A DNA stretch of 64,000 bases from Bacteroidota bacterium. Its GTDB lineage: Bacteria > Bacteroidota > Bacteroidia > 2-12-FULL-35-15. Shown here piece by piece: positions 1 through 15,998 of this stretch (its first letter is position 1; every line of letters starts with the position of its first letter). A program made the position numbers and the translations under genes. The notes beneath the pieces were generated by a model that searched no databases, was not told the DNA's origin, and saw nothing but the letters and a program-made list of their open reading frames with translations. The stretch covers positions 248,001-312,000 of the forward strand of contig JAOQAE010000007.1 of the NCBI GenBank assembly GCA_025963725.1, written 5' to 3'.

Positions 1-12
1 CAACAGCAGCAC

Positions 13-43
13 TTTCAGAATTCCCTTAGTAGCTTTACATTTG
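13..43 (+). promoter_or_regulatory. Promoter of the HAMP-array kinase
   Basis: TACATTTG at 36-43 matches the Bacteroidota -7 consensus TAnnTTTG, and TTTC at 13-16 stands 19 bp upstream in the place of the -33 element. The start codon follows 17 bp after the -7 element. No Shine-Dalgarno sequence is visible. Confidence 0.6.
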
Positions 44-60
44 TAAAAAAATAAACGCAA

Positions 61-6519
<6,459 letters not shown>

Positions 6520-6525
6520 ACACTT

Positions 6526-7818
6526 ATGAAAAAGCCCTTCAAGGTTAAAATACTTTTGGTCGACGATAATGAGAACAACCTCATGTCGATGAAGAGTATT
6601 TTTTCGGAAGACAATTACACGATCGAGACGGCAAATTCCGGAAAGCAGGCCCTTAAGATCCTGCTGAAGGAATTTGACTTCGCGATCATCCTGATGGATG
6701 TGGAGATGCCCAATCTCAATGGCTTTGAAACGGCTACGATGATCTATGAGCGGGAGAAGCTGAAGCACATCCCGATCATTTTCATCACCGCCCACGGGCA
6801 TGGCGATGAGAACATCTTCAAAGGCTACAGGGCAGGCGCCGTGGATTACATCTACAAGCCCATCCGCCCCGAGCTGCTCCGCGCCAAGGTGCAGGTGTTT
6901 GTTGAGCTGTACAGGAAAAATTACCTGCTGCTCCAGCAGGAGAAGAAGCTGCTCGACATCAACCGCAACCTCGAGCTGGAGATCAACGAACGCATCATCT
7001 CCGAAGAGAAAGTGCTGAAGCTGAACAAGCAGCTGCTCGAGAACATCGACCAGCTGGAAGCGAAGAACAAGGAGCTGGATACATTTGCGTATATGGCTTC
7101 ACATGACCTGCAGGAGCCGCTGAGGAAGATAAGGATCTTCAGCGACCGCGTGAGCTCCAAGTACGGGCATGAGCTGGATGGCGAAAGCAAGGTGTATATC
7201 GACAAGATCCAGTCGGCATGCGCGCGCATGCAGAGCCTGATCAACGATATTTTTACGCTGAGCAAGATCTCCACCACGAAGGAAGCCATGACGCCTACCA
7301 ACATGAACGAGCTGCTGGAGGAAGTGATCGGCGAAATGGATTTCCAGATCCATGAAAGCAATGCGAAGATCATCATCGACAAGCTTCCCGAGCTGCAGGT
7401 GAACAAAAGCCTGGTGAAGCGCCTGTTCCAGAACCTCATCTCCAATTCAATTAAATATGCGCAGAAAAATGTTCCGCCTGTGGTAAAAATTTCCGCTAAA
7501 ATGGAAAGCATTCAGCTGGGGAATAAAACACTTTCAACACGGTTTTGCAGGATCTACCTGCAGGATAACGGGATCGGCTTCGACCAGCAATATGCTGAGC
7601 AGATCTTCGCCATGTTCAAGCGCCTGCATGCAAACACCGAGTACGAAGGCACCGGGATCGGGCTGGCCATCTGCAAAAGGATCGTGGAAGAGCACGAAGG
7701 ATTTATAAGTGCCAAAAGCGAGATCGGAGTTGGCACAACATTTACGATCAGCTTACCTGTGGAAGTAAATTCCCCCTTTTCGTCTAAAACCATAAAGGAG
7801 GATAAGGCCACCACGTAA
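6526..7818 (+). CDS. Receiver-histidine kinase (response regulator fused to kinase)
   Basis: A 430-residue cytoplasmic protein that starts 6 bp after the stop of the HAMP-array kinase, so the two are surely co-transcribed. The N-terminal receiver (about 5-125) has phospho-acceptor Asp58 in LMDVEMPN. A coiled coil follows, then a HisKA domain of the phytochrome-like type with His193 in SHDLQEPLRKI, and a HATPase domain with DNGIGF and GTGIGLAI. Family knowledge suggests it receives phosphate from a partner kinase, perhaps the last receiver of its neighbour, and changes its own kinase activity in turn. It has no output domain, so the target is unknown. Confidence 0.93.
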   Translation: MKKPFKVKILLVDDNENNLMSMKSIFSEDNYTIETANSGKQALKILLKEFDFAIILMDVEMPNLNGFETATMIYEREKLKHIPIIFITAHGHGDENIFKGYRAGAVDYIYKPIRPELLRAKVQVFVELYRKNYLLLQQEKKLLDINRNLELEINERIISEEKVLKLNKQLLENIDQLEAKNKELDTFAYMASHDLQEPLRKIRIFSDRVSSKYGHELDGESKVYIDKIQSACARMQSLINDIFTLSKISTTKEAMTPTNMNELLEEVIGEMDFQIHESNAKIIIDKLPELQVNKSLVKRLFQNLISNSIKYAQKNVPPVVKISAKMESIQLGNKTLSTRFCRIYLQDNGIGFDQQYAEQIFAMFKRLHANTEYEGTGIGLAICKRIVEEHEGFISAKSEIGVGTTFTISLPVEVNSPFSSKTIKEDKATT

Positions 7819-7853
7819 ACCGCAGCCATGGCCATTGCAATATTTAAATTTAT

Positions 7854-10800
7854 ATGATAGTAAAAAGAACCGCGCCCGGTAAAGCAACAAAAGAAAAAAT
7901 GTTTGTTGTGGGAATAGGGGCTTCTGCAGGTGGATTGGAAGCGATCCACGAATTATTTGATAACATGCCTGATGATACAGGCTACTGCTTTGTTATCGTA
8001 CAGCATCTCTCCCCCGATTATAAAAGCCTCATGCCCGAGCTCCTGGCCAAGCACTCACAGATGCAGATCTATGAGGCGGAGGACGATATGAAGCTTCAGA
8101 AGAACTGCATTTACGTGATCCCGAGCAAATACATCATGACCCTGAACGGGGAAAAGATCCAGCTCACCCATAAGGACCGCAAGGGCGCTCCCAATACTGC
8201 CATTGATTCATTCCTCACTTCACTCGCCCAGGAAAAAGGAAAGGATGCTATCGCCGTGATCCTTTCGGGAACAGGAAGCGATGGCACCAACGGCATTGAA
8301 GCCATTAAAGCGAACGGCGGCATTGTGATCGTGCAGGACCCTATCTCTGCAAAATTCGACGGCATGCCGAACAGCGCCATCAACACCGGCTTTGCCGACC
8401 TCATCCTCTCGCCCGATATGATCGCCGGAGAGCTGCTCGAATACCTGAGCGAACACCAGACGCCGCTGCAACGAACATTTCATGACATGACGCAGAAGGA
8501 TGAATACCTGCTGCGCGAGATCCTTGAAAACGTATACAAAGCCACTTCCCACGACTTCAGCCATTACAAGCGGCCAACCATTCACAGGCGGCTTGCAAAG
8601 CGCATGGCGCTGAAAAACATCAAGAGCCTGAAGGATTACCTCGACTATATGCTCAGCCATAAGGATGAGGCAAAGGACCTGTCGAAAGAGTTCCTGATCA
8701 ACGTCACCAAATTTTTCCGCGATACGGAAGCCTTTGATGAGCTGCGCACACTGGTATTGCCGCCGCTTCTCGCCGAGAAAAAAAGCGGTGATTCGCTGAA
8801 GCTCTGGATCATTGCCTGCAGCACCGGGGAGGAGCCCTATTCCATCGCCATGCTGATCCATGAATACATGTCCCAACTGAAGCAGCCCGAAGAGATCCCG
8901 GTTAAGATCTTTGCGACCGACATTGACGATGCGGCCCTGGAGATCGCATCCAAAGGCGTGTATCCGAATACCATCGCGAATGATATTCCGAAGGCACGAC
9001 TCGAAAAATATTTTATCAAGGAAGGCAATACCTACCGCATCACTCCCATCATCCGCAAGATGGTGGTGTTTGCCAATCATAATGTGCTGAAGGACCCGCC
9101 GTTCAGCAAGGTGGACCTGCTCAGCTGCAGGAACATGCTCATTTACATGAGCACCGAGCTGCAGAAGAACATTTTACGCACCATCCATTTTGCGCTCAAG
9201 CCGGGAGCGTACCTGTTCATGGGGCCGAGCGAGAATATCGGAGCGCTCAAGGACAGCATGAAGGAGCTTAGCAGAAAATGGAAGCTGTACAAGAACATTG
9301 CGAGGCCGGTAATGGTCTCACACGAGCAATATGTTCCGCTGGTGGAAAGCAAGTTTAACAACCCCTACTCCAGCACCATTAAATCGAGGAATGCCCTCAA
9401 TCACCTTCCCGACATCTTTAAGGATACGGTGATGGACGAATACAAATATGCAGGCATCCTCATTGACCGTGAATTTGAAGTGAAGCAGGCGATCGGGAAT
9501 TTCAAGGGTTACCTTACATTCCCGGATGGCAACTTTAACCTTAACATCCTGAAGCTGGTGCCGCAGGACCTTTCCATTGCCATCAACAGCGGAGTGCGCA
9601 AGGCGATCAAGGAATCGGCGAAGGTGGTGCTCAAAAAAATAAAGCTGGAGAGCAACAATGAGAAGAAGCTGGTGAACCTGATCATCAAGCCTTACCTCGA
9701 CCAGGGGGAATACATTCAGCCTTTTATCTTTATTGCGATCCACGAGGAAGAGCATAAGGGCATCAGGGAAAAGGCCAGGGCCATTTCACATGATAAGACT
9801 GAACTGCTGCTCGAATTGGAGCAGGAGCTGAAGGAGACAAAGGAGAACCTGCAGGCGGTGATCGAAGAGCTGGAAACGGCGAACGAAGAGCTGCAGTCGA
9901 GCAACGAGGAAATGATCTCCGCCAATGAGGAGCTGCAAAGCACCAACGAGGAGCTGCAGTCGCTCAACGAGGAGCTGCACACAGTAAACGCCGAGCACCA
10001 GATGAAGATCAAGGAGCTGGTGGAGCTGAACGAAGACCTCAACAATTATTTCAGCGGCACGGAGATCGGGCAGCTGCTCATTGACAAGAAGCTGATCATC
10101 CGCCGCTTTTCACCAGCCATTAAGAGCCAGATCAACCTGATTGAAACGGATATCGGAAGAAGCATTCTCGATATTTCCAACAACTTCCAGAGCCTCGATT
10201 TTATCAATGACCTGAAGCATGTAATGAAAGGCGGCAATGTCATTGAAAAGGAAGCGGTGCTGAAAAACAAGCGCACTTACCTGATGCGCATCAGCCCCTA
10301 TATAAAATTGAACAACGCGATAGATGGCGTGGTGGTTACCTTTATCGACATATCGGAAACCAAGCAGCTGAGCAGCATCATCGACAGCGTATTCAACAGC
10401 TCCATAAGCGGCATCACCGCCAAAAAGGCCATCCGGAACAGGAACAACGAGATCATTGATTTTGAATACATCGCAGCAAATGATGCAGCGGCGCGCATGT
10501 TCGGCACCACCAAGGAAGAGCTGATCGGAAAAAAAGTATTTGAAGCAAACGGCGAGAGCGATAAGTCGTATTTTGAAAGATACAAGAAAGTAGTTGAGGA
10601 TTGCACCACGGAGCATTTCGAGTTCTTCGACGCTAAACAGGGCCGTTGGTACGATATCATTGCATTGAAAATGATGGATGGATTAGTGACCACCTTCACC
10701 GAGATCACCGAAAAGAAAAAAGCGGCGGAAGAGCTGGCAAAGCATTACTCCGAGCTGAAGCGCACCACAAAAAAATTAACCTACACCAATGTAGCGCTGG

Positions 10801-11549
10801 AGCAGAGCAATTACGACCTGCTGCAGTTTGCATCCGTTGTTTCGCACGATCTGAAAGAGCCGCTCCGGAAGATCATGACCTTCGGGAACCTGCTGCAGAG
10901 CATCGATCCCGGGAAGCGCAGCGAAAAGGAGAAAGCCTATCTTGACAAAATGCTCAAGTCGTCGGAGCGCATGAAAAACCTCATCGACGACCTGCTTTCC
11001 TTTTCAAAGCTTTCGAACAAGAATGTTAAATACAACCAGGTACAGCTCGATGAGGTTGTAAAAGCCATCATCGACGACCTCGAGATCCAGATCAGGGAGC
11101 AGGATGCCGACATCAGCATTGGCACGCTTCCGAAGGTGGAAGCCCTTACCGGACAAATGAACCAGTTGTTCCAGAACCTGATCAGCAATTCGCTCAAATT
11201 CTCAAAAGGAAAAAAGCCAAAGATCGTGATCAGCGCGGTGCCTTTAAAAAGCGAATTTGCAGAGGAGCATAAGATCGGGAAACCGGAAGAGTATGTATGC
11301 ATCTCTGTGGAAGACAACGGGATCGGCTTTGAAGAGGAATACAGGGAAAAGATCTTCGGGCTGTTCCAGCGGCTTACCACTGCGGATAAGGTTCCGGGAA
11401 CAGGCATCGGCCTTGCCATTTGCAGGAAGATCACTGAAAACCACAACGGGTTTATTTCCGCAAGGAGCGAACCGGGGAAAGGCTCTACCTTCTACGTGAT
11501 CCTGCCTCTGAAGCAGAAGCAGCCGGCCAACCCGGCACTCGAAAATTAG
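7854..11549 (+). CDS. CheB-CheR-PAS-histidine kinase fusion
   Basis: A 1231-residue fusion. The CheB methylesterase domain (about 16-195) keeps the catalytic triad Ser24 (GASAGG), His51 (QHLSP) and Asp143 (GTGSDG) but lacks its own receiver. A CheR methyltransferase domain (about 215-480) contains KFFRD and a SAM-binding [10 protein letters not shown] motif. A long Glu-rich coiled coil with repeated ANEELQS-type heptads (about 640-730) leads into two PAS domains, then HisKA (His998 in [11 protein letters not shown]) and HATPase (GTGIGLAIC). It lies 36 bp after the receiver-kinase. No chemoreceptor gene is present in the window, so the methylation target is unknown; such fusions are known in non-chemotactic bacteria. 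Confidence 0.93.
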   Translation: MIVKRTAPGKATKEKMFVVGIGASAGGLEAIHELFDNMPDDTGYCFVIVQHLSPDYKSLMPELLAKHSQMQIYEAEDDMKLQKNCIYVIPSKYIMTLNGEKIQLTHKDRKGAPNTAIDSFLTSLAQEKGKDAIAVILSGTGSDGTNGIEAIKANGGIVIVQDPISAKFDGMPNSAINTGFADLILSPDMIAGELLEYLSEHQTPLQRTFHDMTQKDEYLLREILENVYKATSHDFSHYKRPTIHRRLAKRMALKNIKSLKDYLDYMLSHKDEAKDLSKEFLINVTKFFRDTEAFDELRTLVLPPLLAEKKSGDSLKLWIIACSTGEEPYSIAMLIHEYMSQLKQPEEIPVKIFATDIDDAALEIASKGVYPNTIANDIPKARLEKYFIKEGNTYRITPIIRKMVVFANHNVLKDPPFSKVDLLSCRNMLIYMSTELQKNILRTIHFALKPGAYLFMGPSENIGALKDSMKELSRKWKLYKNIARPVMVSHEQYVPLVESKFNNPYSSTIKSRNALNHLPDIFKDTVMDEYKYAGILIDREFEVKQAIGNFKGYLTFPDGNFNLNILKLVPQDLSIAINSGVRKAIKESAKVVLKKIKLESNNEKKLVNLIIKPYLDQGEYIQPFIFIAIHEEEHKGIREKARAISHDKTELLLELEQELKETKENLQAVIEELETANEELQSSNEEMISANEELQSTNEELQSLNEELHTVNAEHQMKIKELVELNEDLNNYFSGTEIGQLLIDKKLIIRRFSPAIKSQINLIETDIGRSILDISNNFQSLDFINDLKHVMKGGNVIEKEAVLKNKRTYLMRISPYIKLNNAIDGVVVTFIDISETKQLSSIIDSVFNSSISGITAKKAIRNRNNEIIDFEYIAANDAAARMFGTTKEELIGKKVFEANGESDKSYFERYKKVVEDCTTEHFEFFDAKQGRWYDIIALKMMDGLVTTFTEITEKKKAAEELAKHYSELKRTTKKLTYTNVALEQSNYDLLQFASVVSHDLKEPLRKIMTFGNLLQSIDPGKRSEKEKAYLDKMLKSSERMKNLIDDLLSFSKLSNKNVKYNQVQLDEVVKAIIDDLEIQIREQDADISIGTLPKVEALTGQMNQLFQNLISNSLKFSKGKKPKIVISAVPLKSEFAEEHKIGKPEEYVCISVEDNGIGFEEEYREKIFGLFQRLTTADKVPGTGIGLAICRKITENHNGFISARSEPGKGSTFYVILPLKQKQPANPALEN

Positions 11550-11555
11550 CATGCT

Positions 11556-11894
11556 TTACATTTCGAGCTCCTTCAGGGGATCCCAGAAATGCTTGTCGAA
11601 ATTTTTGATCTTATCCTTCACAACCTTTACGCCTTCTTTCTCCAGCAGCTCCTGCATGAGAAATGGCGTTTCAAAATGATGCTTGCCAGTAAGCTCACCA
11701 TTCCTGTTCACCACGCGGTGGGCAGGAACTTTTTTCTTTTGGGCATGTGCCGCATTCATCGCCCAGCCGACCATCCGCGACGACCGTGCAGCCCCGAGGT
11801 ATTTTGCAATGGCGCCGTAATTCGTTACCCTTCCTTTCGGAATAAGCCGTACCACCTGGAATACAAGCTGAAAAAAGTCGTTGTGCTTTTCCAT
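11556..11894 (-). CDS. Alkyltransferase-like (ATL) DNA-binding protein
   Basis: A 112-residue protein equal to the C-terminal DNA-binding domain of O6-methylguanine-DNA methyltransferase: PKGRVTNYGAIA helix-turn-helix region, the SSRMVGWAM segment, and the active-site motif. The catalytic Cys of PCHRV is replaced by Ala (PAHRVV), so it cannot accept an alkyl group. Known ATL proteins (E. coli YbaZ, fission yeast Atl1) bind O6-alkylguanine and direct it to nucleotide excision repair, and that is the likely role here. It is convergent with the CheB-CheR kinase and ends 6 bp from it. Confidence 0.85.
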   Translation of the reverse strand: MEKHNDFFQLVFQVVRLIPKGRVTNYGAIAKYLGAARSSRMVGWAMNAAHAQKKKVPAHRVVNRNGELTGKHHFETPFLMQELLEKEGVKVVKDKIKNFDKHFWDPLKELEM

Positions 11895-11912
11895 TCTGTT
11901 ATGATTTTTTGT

Positions 11913-12031
11913 ACCACCCCAGCCCTCCTAAGAGGAGGGAGCGCATACTGCTAACTATATCGTTATTCTTTGCCAGTATATTCTCGCTTGCACCATGCAT
12001 TCCCCTCCTCCCAGGAGGGGTCAGGGGTGGT
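11913..12031. repeat. MITE-like 119-bp element with palindromic GC-rich ends
   Basis: The ends form an inverted repeat (ACCACCCC...CCCTCCT against AGGAGGGGTCAGGGGTGGT), and each end is itself a small hairpin (CCCTCC/GGAGGG). The AT-richer core shares a block (TTATTCTTT...TCTCGCTTGCAC) with the element at 47248-47447. It has no coding capacity. It fills the gap between the ATL gene and trmB. Confidence 0.75.
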
Positions 12032-12045
12032 CCGCAGTTATTATT

Positions 12046-12717
12046 CTACAGCCTAAACTTCACATAACAGATCTTAAACCCCTTATCCGAAAACTTCTTC
12101 TCATAATACGTCTTGATCTCCGTTAGCACTGCATCCCTTTTTTCAGGCGCTGCATACAGGTCGTTCGTGGCATCCAGCTCCTGTAAATTATTTTCCTTAA
12201 TTACTTCGCGGGTATAATCGTAGAAGAATTCGCTGTCGGTTTTGAGGTGTACAACTCCATCCTCCACAAGAATGTGCTTATACCTGTTCAGGAAGATCAT
12301 GTTGGTAAGCCGCTGCCTGATGGTTGTTTTCAGGGGCTGCGGATCGGGGAAGGTGATCCAGATCTCGTTCACTTCATGCTGCTCAAAGCAGGCCTCTATA
12401 AAATCGATGCGGGTGCGGATGAAAGCTACATTGCCCATCTTCTCCTCCAGCGCTGCTTTTGCGCCGGTCCAGATCCGGTTGCCTTTTACATCCACGCCGA
12501 TAAAGTTCTTCTCCGGGAAGCGCTTTGCAAGCCCAACCGTGTATTCGCCTTTTCCGCATCCAAGCTCCAGCACTATCGGGTTGTTGTTCTTAAAATATTC
12601 GCTGCGCCATTTGCCTTTAACCGGCAGGCCGCCTTCACGCGATTGCTCGAAGGATAAAAAAAAACAGTTCTCAAAAGCGGAGACCTGTGCAAACTTCATT
12701 AATTTTCTTTTTGCCAT
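12046..12717 (-). CDS. trmB: tRNA (guanine-N7-)-methyltransferase
   Basis: A 223-residue SAM-dependent enzyme that makes m7G46 in the variable loop of tRNAs. The SAM site is seen in ELGCGKGEYTVGLA and the GVDVKGNR segment, and the substrate motif in ITFPDPQPLK. Length and domain order match bacterial TrmB. It is transcribed away from the following glycosyltransferase. The start ATG is the first one in frame upstream of the conserved core, with no clear ribosome-binding site. Confidence 0.93.
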   Translation of the reverse strand: MAKRKLMKFAQVSAFENCFFLSFEQSREGGLPVKGKWRSEYFKNNNPIVLELGCGKGEYTVGLAKRFPEKNFIGVDVKGNRIWTGAKAALEEKMGNVAFIRTRIDFIEACFEQHEVNEIWITFPDPQPLKTTIRQRLTNMIFLNRYKHILVEDGVVHLKTDSEFFYDYTREVIKENNLQELDATNDLYAAPEKRDAVLTEIKTYYEKKFSDKGFKICYVKFRL

Positions 12718-12730
12718 ACATTCTGTTACT

Positions 12731-12770
12731 TAACCGCAAAGAGCGCAAAGGAGACGCAAAGATCGCAGAG
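12731..12770. repeat. GCAAAG-rich interspersed repeat
   Basis: A short stretch with four spaced copies of GCAAAG or GCAGAG (CCGCAAAGAGCGCAAAGG and onward) just upstream of trmB. From memory, this type of sequence recurs between genes in many bacterial genomes; no function is known. Confidence 0.45.
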
Positions 12771-12819
12771 AAGAATAAATACATTTAAATTTAAAGTACT
12801 TTTACAAAAATAAGCATTA

Positions 12820-13893
12820 ATGCAGCAACCGCAACGCATATTAATTTGTCCGCTCGACTGGGGCCTCGGGCATGCCACGCGCTGCATCCCCGTGATCCGG
12901 GCTTTCCTGGAGCAACAGGCGGAAGTGCTGATAGCTGCAGATGGCCGTCCTTATGAGCTGCTGAAGCAGGAATTCCCTGCACTGCAATTCGTCCGCTTCA
13001 AAGGTTATGATATTCGTTATCCTTCGTCGGGCAGCATGGCCATCAGCATGCTGCTTTCCATTCCGAAGATCCTTGCGGGAATAAAGCGGGAACAGCGCGA
13101 GCTTGAAAAAATAATCCAGGAGCATAAGATCGATACCGTGATCTCCGATAACCGTTACGGCTGCTGGAATAAAAATGTGAGAAGCATTTTCATCACGCAT
13201 CAGCTCATGGTAAAATCCCCTTTCGGCGAAGCCCTGCTGCACCGCATCATTCTCTCGTATATAAAAAAATATGATGAATGCTGGATTCCCGATCATGCTT
13301 CAGAAAATAATCTATCCGGCGACCTCTCCCATAAATATCCGCTGCCCGGAAATGCTTTTTTTATCGGCCCGCTCTCAAGATTCGGCGCGGCTGCCAAAAT
13401 TGAACAACCTGCACAGTATGATGTGATGGCGATCATCTCCGGACCTGAGCCACAAAGGAGCATTTTCGAAAAAACGGTTTCGGAGCAGCTTTTTCAAAGC
13501 AATTTAAAGGCGCTGATCGTATTTGGCATCCCGGAAGGAAAAGCGGGGCGCGAGAAAAAAGGCAGGCTGGAAATGGCTTCGCACTTAAGCGCTGGAGAGA
13601 TGGAGAAGGCCATTCTTTCTTCTTCTCTCATTATTTCAAGAAGCGGCTATTCCACCATCATGGACCTTGCAGCGCTTTCTAAAAAGGCGGTCTTTATTCC
13701 CACACCCGGACAAACAGAACAGGAATATCTTGCAGGTTATTTTTCAGAAAAGAAGGTTGCATATTTCCAGGAGCAGCGGGAATTCAACCTGGATAAGGCA
13801 TTGAAAGAAGCGGAAAAGTTCTCGGGATTTAAGAATGTTGAAGCGGGTGATCTGTTGCGAAAAAGGATCATTGCGGGACGTCAGTCGCGGTGA
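12820..13893 (+). CDS. Glycosyltransferase of MurG-like (GT28-type) fold
   Basis: A 357-residue protein with the two-domain GT-B pattern: an N-terminal half beginning RILICPLDWGLGHATRC (nucleotide-sugar transferase loop, residues 6-22) and a C-terminal half with the SRSGYSTIMDLAAL and PTPGQTEQEYLA segments that in MurG-type enzymes contact the UDP-sugar. The acceptor cannot be told from sequence. TACTTTTA at 12797-12804 is a near-consensus -7 element. The last residues (GRQSR) and the stop codon are encoded by the edge of a repeated sequence (see 13876-14024), so the C-terminus may have been remodelled. Confidence 0.75.
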   Translation: MQQPQRILICPLDWGLGHATRCIPVIRAFLEQQAEVLIAADGRPYELLKQEFPALQFVRFKGYDIRYPSSGSMAISMLLSIPKILAGIKREQRELEKIIQEHKIDTVISDNRYGCWNKNVRSIFITHQLMVKSPFGEALLHRIILSYIKKYDECWIPDHASENNLSGDLSHKYPLPGNAFFIGPLSRFGAAAKIEQPAQYDVMAIISGPEPQRSIFEKTVSEQLFQSNLKALIVFGIPEGKAGREKKGRLEMASHLSAGEMEKAILSSSLIISRSGYSTIMDLAALSKKAVFIPTPGQTEQEYLAGYFSEKKVAYFQEQREFNLDKALKEAEKFSGFKNVEAGDLLRKRIIAGRQSR

Positions 13894-14024
13894 TGGAGAA
13901 CGTGTGTGCGGGCCGTCAGTTCGAGTGATTTCGCTTTTCAGCGAAATTGTATCGAGAACGTGTGTAAGCTTTTTCATCCTCCGCGCTTTCTCGATACGCT
14001 CCCTTCGGTCGCACTCGAAATGAC
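13876..14024. repeat. Interspersed repeat, GTCAGTTCGAG family, copy 1
   Basis: The complete copy spans 13915-14024. Ends GTCAGTTCGAGTG and CACTCGAAATGAC are inverted repeats, with inner TATCGAGAA/TTCTCGATA arms. A partial direct copy of the left half (13879 onward) overlaps the stop codon of the upstream glycosyltransferase. Other copies lie at 21650-21727 and 43401-43503. Confidence 0.75.
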
Positions 14025-14044
14025 CGCCCACGGAAATCGTAATG

Positions 14045-15085
14045 CTATCCCTTCTTCAGGGTAAATGAGAAAACCGTCCCAACACCTTCCGTGCTCATTA
14101 CGTTGATCGACTGATTATGTCCTTCGAGGATATGCTTAACGATGGCCAGCCCAAGGCCGGTGCCGCCCATTTCCCGCGAACGGCTTTTATCAACACGGTA
14201 AAAGCGCTCGAACAATCGCGGCAGGTGCTCCTTCCCTATTCCCAGCCCGTTATCCGCCACTTCAATGGAAATATTATCGCCCGCATCGTAAAAGCGGATC
14301 TTTGTTTCGCCGTATTCTTTGCCGTACTTAATGGAGTTCACCACAAGATTGGTAAGCACCTGGCGCACGCGGAACCTGTCGGCATACACGTAGTGCGGCT
14401 TTGAATCGCCGGGCAACGTAAGTATGATGCCTTTGCCTGTCGCCTTCATCTCCTGCGATTCGCACACATCCCTTGCAAGGGCAACCACATCAAACCTTTC
14501 AGGCTCTATCTGCAGCTCTCCCGTTTCCAGTTGGGAGATCGCCTCGAGGTCGTCGATGATCGTGATCATCCGGTCGATGCTGCGCTCGGCACGCATCAGG
14601 TAATCCCTGTTGATGGTTTCATCCTCCAGTCCGCCATCCAGCAACGTAAGCACATAACCCTGGATATTGAAGATCGGCGTTTTTAATTCATGCGAAACAT
14701 TGCCGAGAAATTCCTTGCGGTACACTTCCAGCTTCTTAAGCCGCTCGATCTCATTCTTGCGGTCATCGGCCCATGCGGAGATCTCGTTGTTCAGCCGGTC
14801 GATCTCGTTGCCGTCGAATCCCGCGTGGCTCAGCGGCTTATCGCTTTGTGAGCGGAAGCCTTTCACCGTATCCAGCAAGCCCTGGATCTTTTTGAAAACC
14901 AGCAGCTGTATGACATATAAAAGCACAATGGAAGAAATGAAAGAGATGCAAAAGAAGGTAGCAGCGATCCTCCACTTCATATTCCCATAAGTCACATTGC
15001 TGAAAGCCAGGACAACTGCCGATACCGCCGCAGCGATGATTGCGGCAATGGCCAGCAGAACAGCTTTCAGGGAATACTTCTTCAT
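14045..15085 (-). CDS. phoR: Phosphate-regulon sensor histidine kinase
   Basis: A 346-residue membrane kinase with two N-terminal transmembrane segments (about 7-28 and 38-64) and almost no periplasmic loop, a short linker, HisKA with His132 in NVSHELKTPIFN, and HATPase with NSIKYGK, DNGLGIG and GTGLGLAIVKHIL. The tiny sensor loop is typical of PhoR, which reads phosphate status through the Pst complex and PhoU rather than by binding a ligand outside. It starts 2 bp after the stop of phoB and so is co-transcribed with it. The nearby pst genes support the assignment. Confidence 0.88.
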   Translation of the reverse strand: MKKYSLKAVLLAIAAIIAAAVSAVVLAFSNVTYGNMKWRIAATFFCISFISSIVLLYVIQLLVFKKIQGLLDTVKGFRSQSDKPLSHAGFDGNEIDRLNNEISAWADDRKNEIERLKKLEVYRKEFLGNVSHELKTPIFNIQGYVLTLLDGGLEDETINRDYLMRAERSIDRMITIIDDLEAISQLETGELQIEPERFDVVALARDVCESQEMKATGKGIILTLPGDSKPHYVYADRFRVRQVLTNLVVNSIKYGKEYGETKIRFYDAGDNISIEVADNGLGIGKEHLPRLFERFYRVDKSRSREMGGTGLGLAIVKHILEGHNQSINVMSTEGVGTVFSFTLKKG

Positions 15086-15087
15086 TT

Positions 15088-15768
15088 TTAAAATTCGAAT
15101 TTATAGCCGATGCCCTTCACCGTACGGATGAAATCTTCGCCCAGCTTTTCGCGCAGCTTGCGCACGTGCACGTCGATGGTGCGGTCGCCCACCACCACTT
15201 CTCCACCCCATACCTGATCGAGGATAGCTTCACGCGTAAATACCTTTCCGGGCTTTGAAGCAAGCAGTGCAAGCAGCTCGAATTCTTTTTTCGGAAGGTT
15301 GATCTCTTTCCCATCCTGCACCACCACATAACGTTCACGGTCGATCCGGATGCCGCCAAGGTCCATCTTCTGATTCACTTCAGCGGTGCTTTTTCCTCTT
15401 CGCAGCAGTGCGGTAATGCGGCTGATGAGCACACGCGGCTTGATCGGCTTGTTGATATAATCATCTGCCCCCACTTCAAATCCCGCTATCTGCGAGTAAT
15501 CTTCGCTGCGTGCTGTCAGGAATGCGATCATCACATCCTTCAGCCCCGGCAGCGCCCGGAGCTCGCGGCAGGTCTCTATTCCATCCATATCGGGCATCAT
15601 CACATCCAGTATGATCAGGTGCGGGTTTTCCCGCTTTGCCACCACTATCGCCTCTTTCCCGTTATTAGCCGTACATACCGCATATCCTTCCTTCTTCAGG
15701 TTATAGCTCAGGAACTCAAGAATGTCGGGCTCATCATCCACCAATAAAATTTTATAATCGCTGTTCAT
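15088..15768 (-). CDS. phoB: Phosphate-regulon response regulator
   Basis: An OmpR/PhoB-class regulator of 226 residues from the ATG at 15768 (another in-frame ATG lies at 15786). The receiver has Asp11-Asp12 and phospho-acceptor Asp55 (ILDVMMPDMDG), then Thr and Lys switch residues (LTAR, NKPIKPR). The C-terminal winged helix carries LPKKEFELLALLASKPGKV and the terminal VRKLREKLG...RTVKGIGYKFE recognition region. It forms an operon with phoR. TTAACA repeats upstream suggest autoregulation. The start at 15768 is preferred because a possible -7 element lies just upstream of 15786. Confidence 0.9.
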   Translation of the reverse strand: MNSDYKILLVDDEPDILEFLSYNLKKEGYAVCTANNGKEAIVVAKRENPHLIILDVMMPDMDGIETCRELRALPGLKDVMIAFLTARSEDYSQIAGFEVGADDYINKPIKPRVLISRITALLRRGKSTAEVNQKMDLGGIRIDRERYVVVQDGKEINLPKKEFELLALLASKPGKVFTREAILDQVWGGEVVVGDRTIDVHVRKLREKLGEDFIRTVKGIGYKFEF

Positions 15769-15816
15769 AGATTCTTTTTTTTCCATTGTAAAGATGGCCT
15801 TCCGTCGTAAACGCAA

Positions 15817-15846
15817 TGTTAATTCAATATTAACATAAGATTAACA
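15817..15846 (-). promoter_or_regulatory. Candidate PHO boxes upstream of phoB
   Basis: On the minus strand GTTAATC, GTTAATA and ATTAACA recur at 11-bp steps (15845, 15834 and 15823, running down). On the plus strand ATTAACA-N4-ATTAACA occupies 15829-15846. A weak -7-like CATCTTTA (15796-15789, minus) lies 20 bp beyond the last repeat. An alternative perfect -7 element, TACCTTTG, lies further upstream at 15886-15879. Which promoter is used is unclear. Confidence 0.5.
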
Positions 15847-15928
15847 ACCCGGAATATCAACTATTATCCCTGCTTTAACAAAGGTAGCAATTTCCAAAAC
15901 ATGCCCCGAAGCATCGTCCGGGGAGCAT

Positions 15929-15985
15929 CTTAACAGTTGCTTAACATCCGCTACATATTTACATAGCATTGCCAAAGTAACTTTA
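15929..15985 (+). promoter_or_regulatory. PHO box and promoter of the solo receiver gene
   Basis: CTTAACA at 15929-15935 and again at 15940-15946 gives an exact 11-bp direct repeat. TAACTTTA at 15978-15985 is a near-consensus -7 element 31 bp downstream, and the gene starts 13 bp after it. Confidence 0.65.
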
Positions 15986-15998
15986 CAATAAAAACACT

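Noticed and set aside
11556-11894. Catalytic methylguanine-DNA methyltransferase
   Set aside because: The acceptor Cys is replaced by Ala, so only a binding role is possible.
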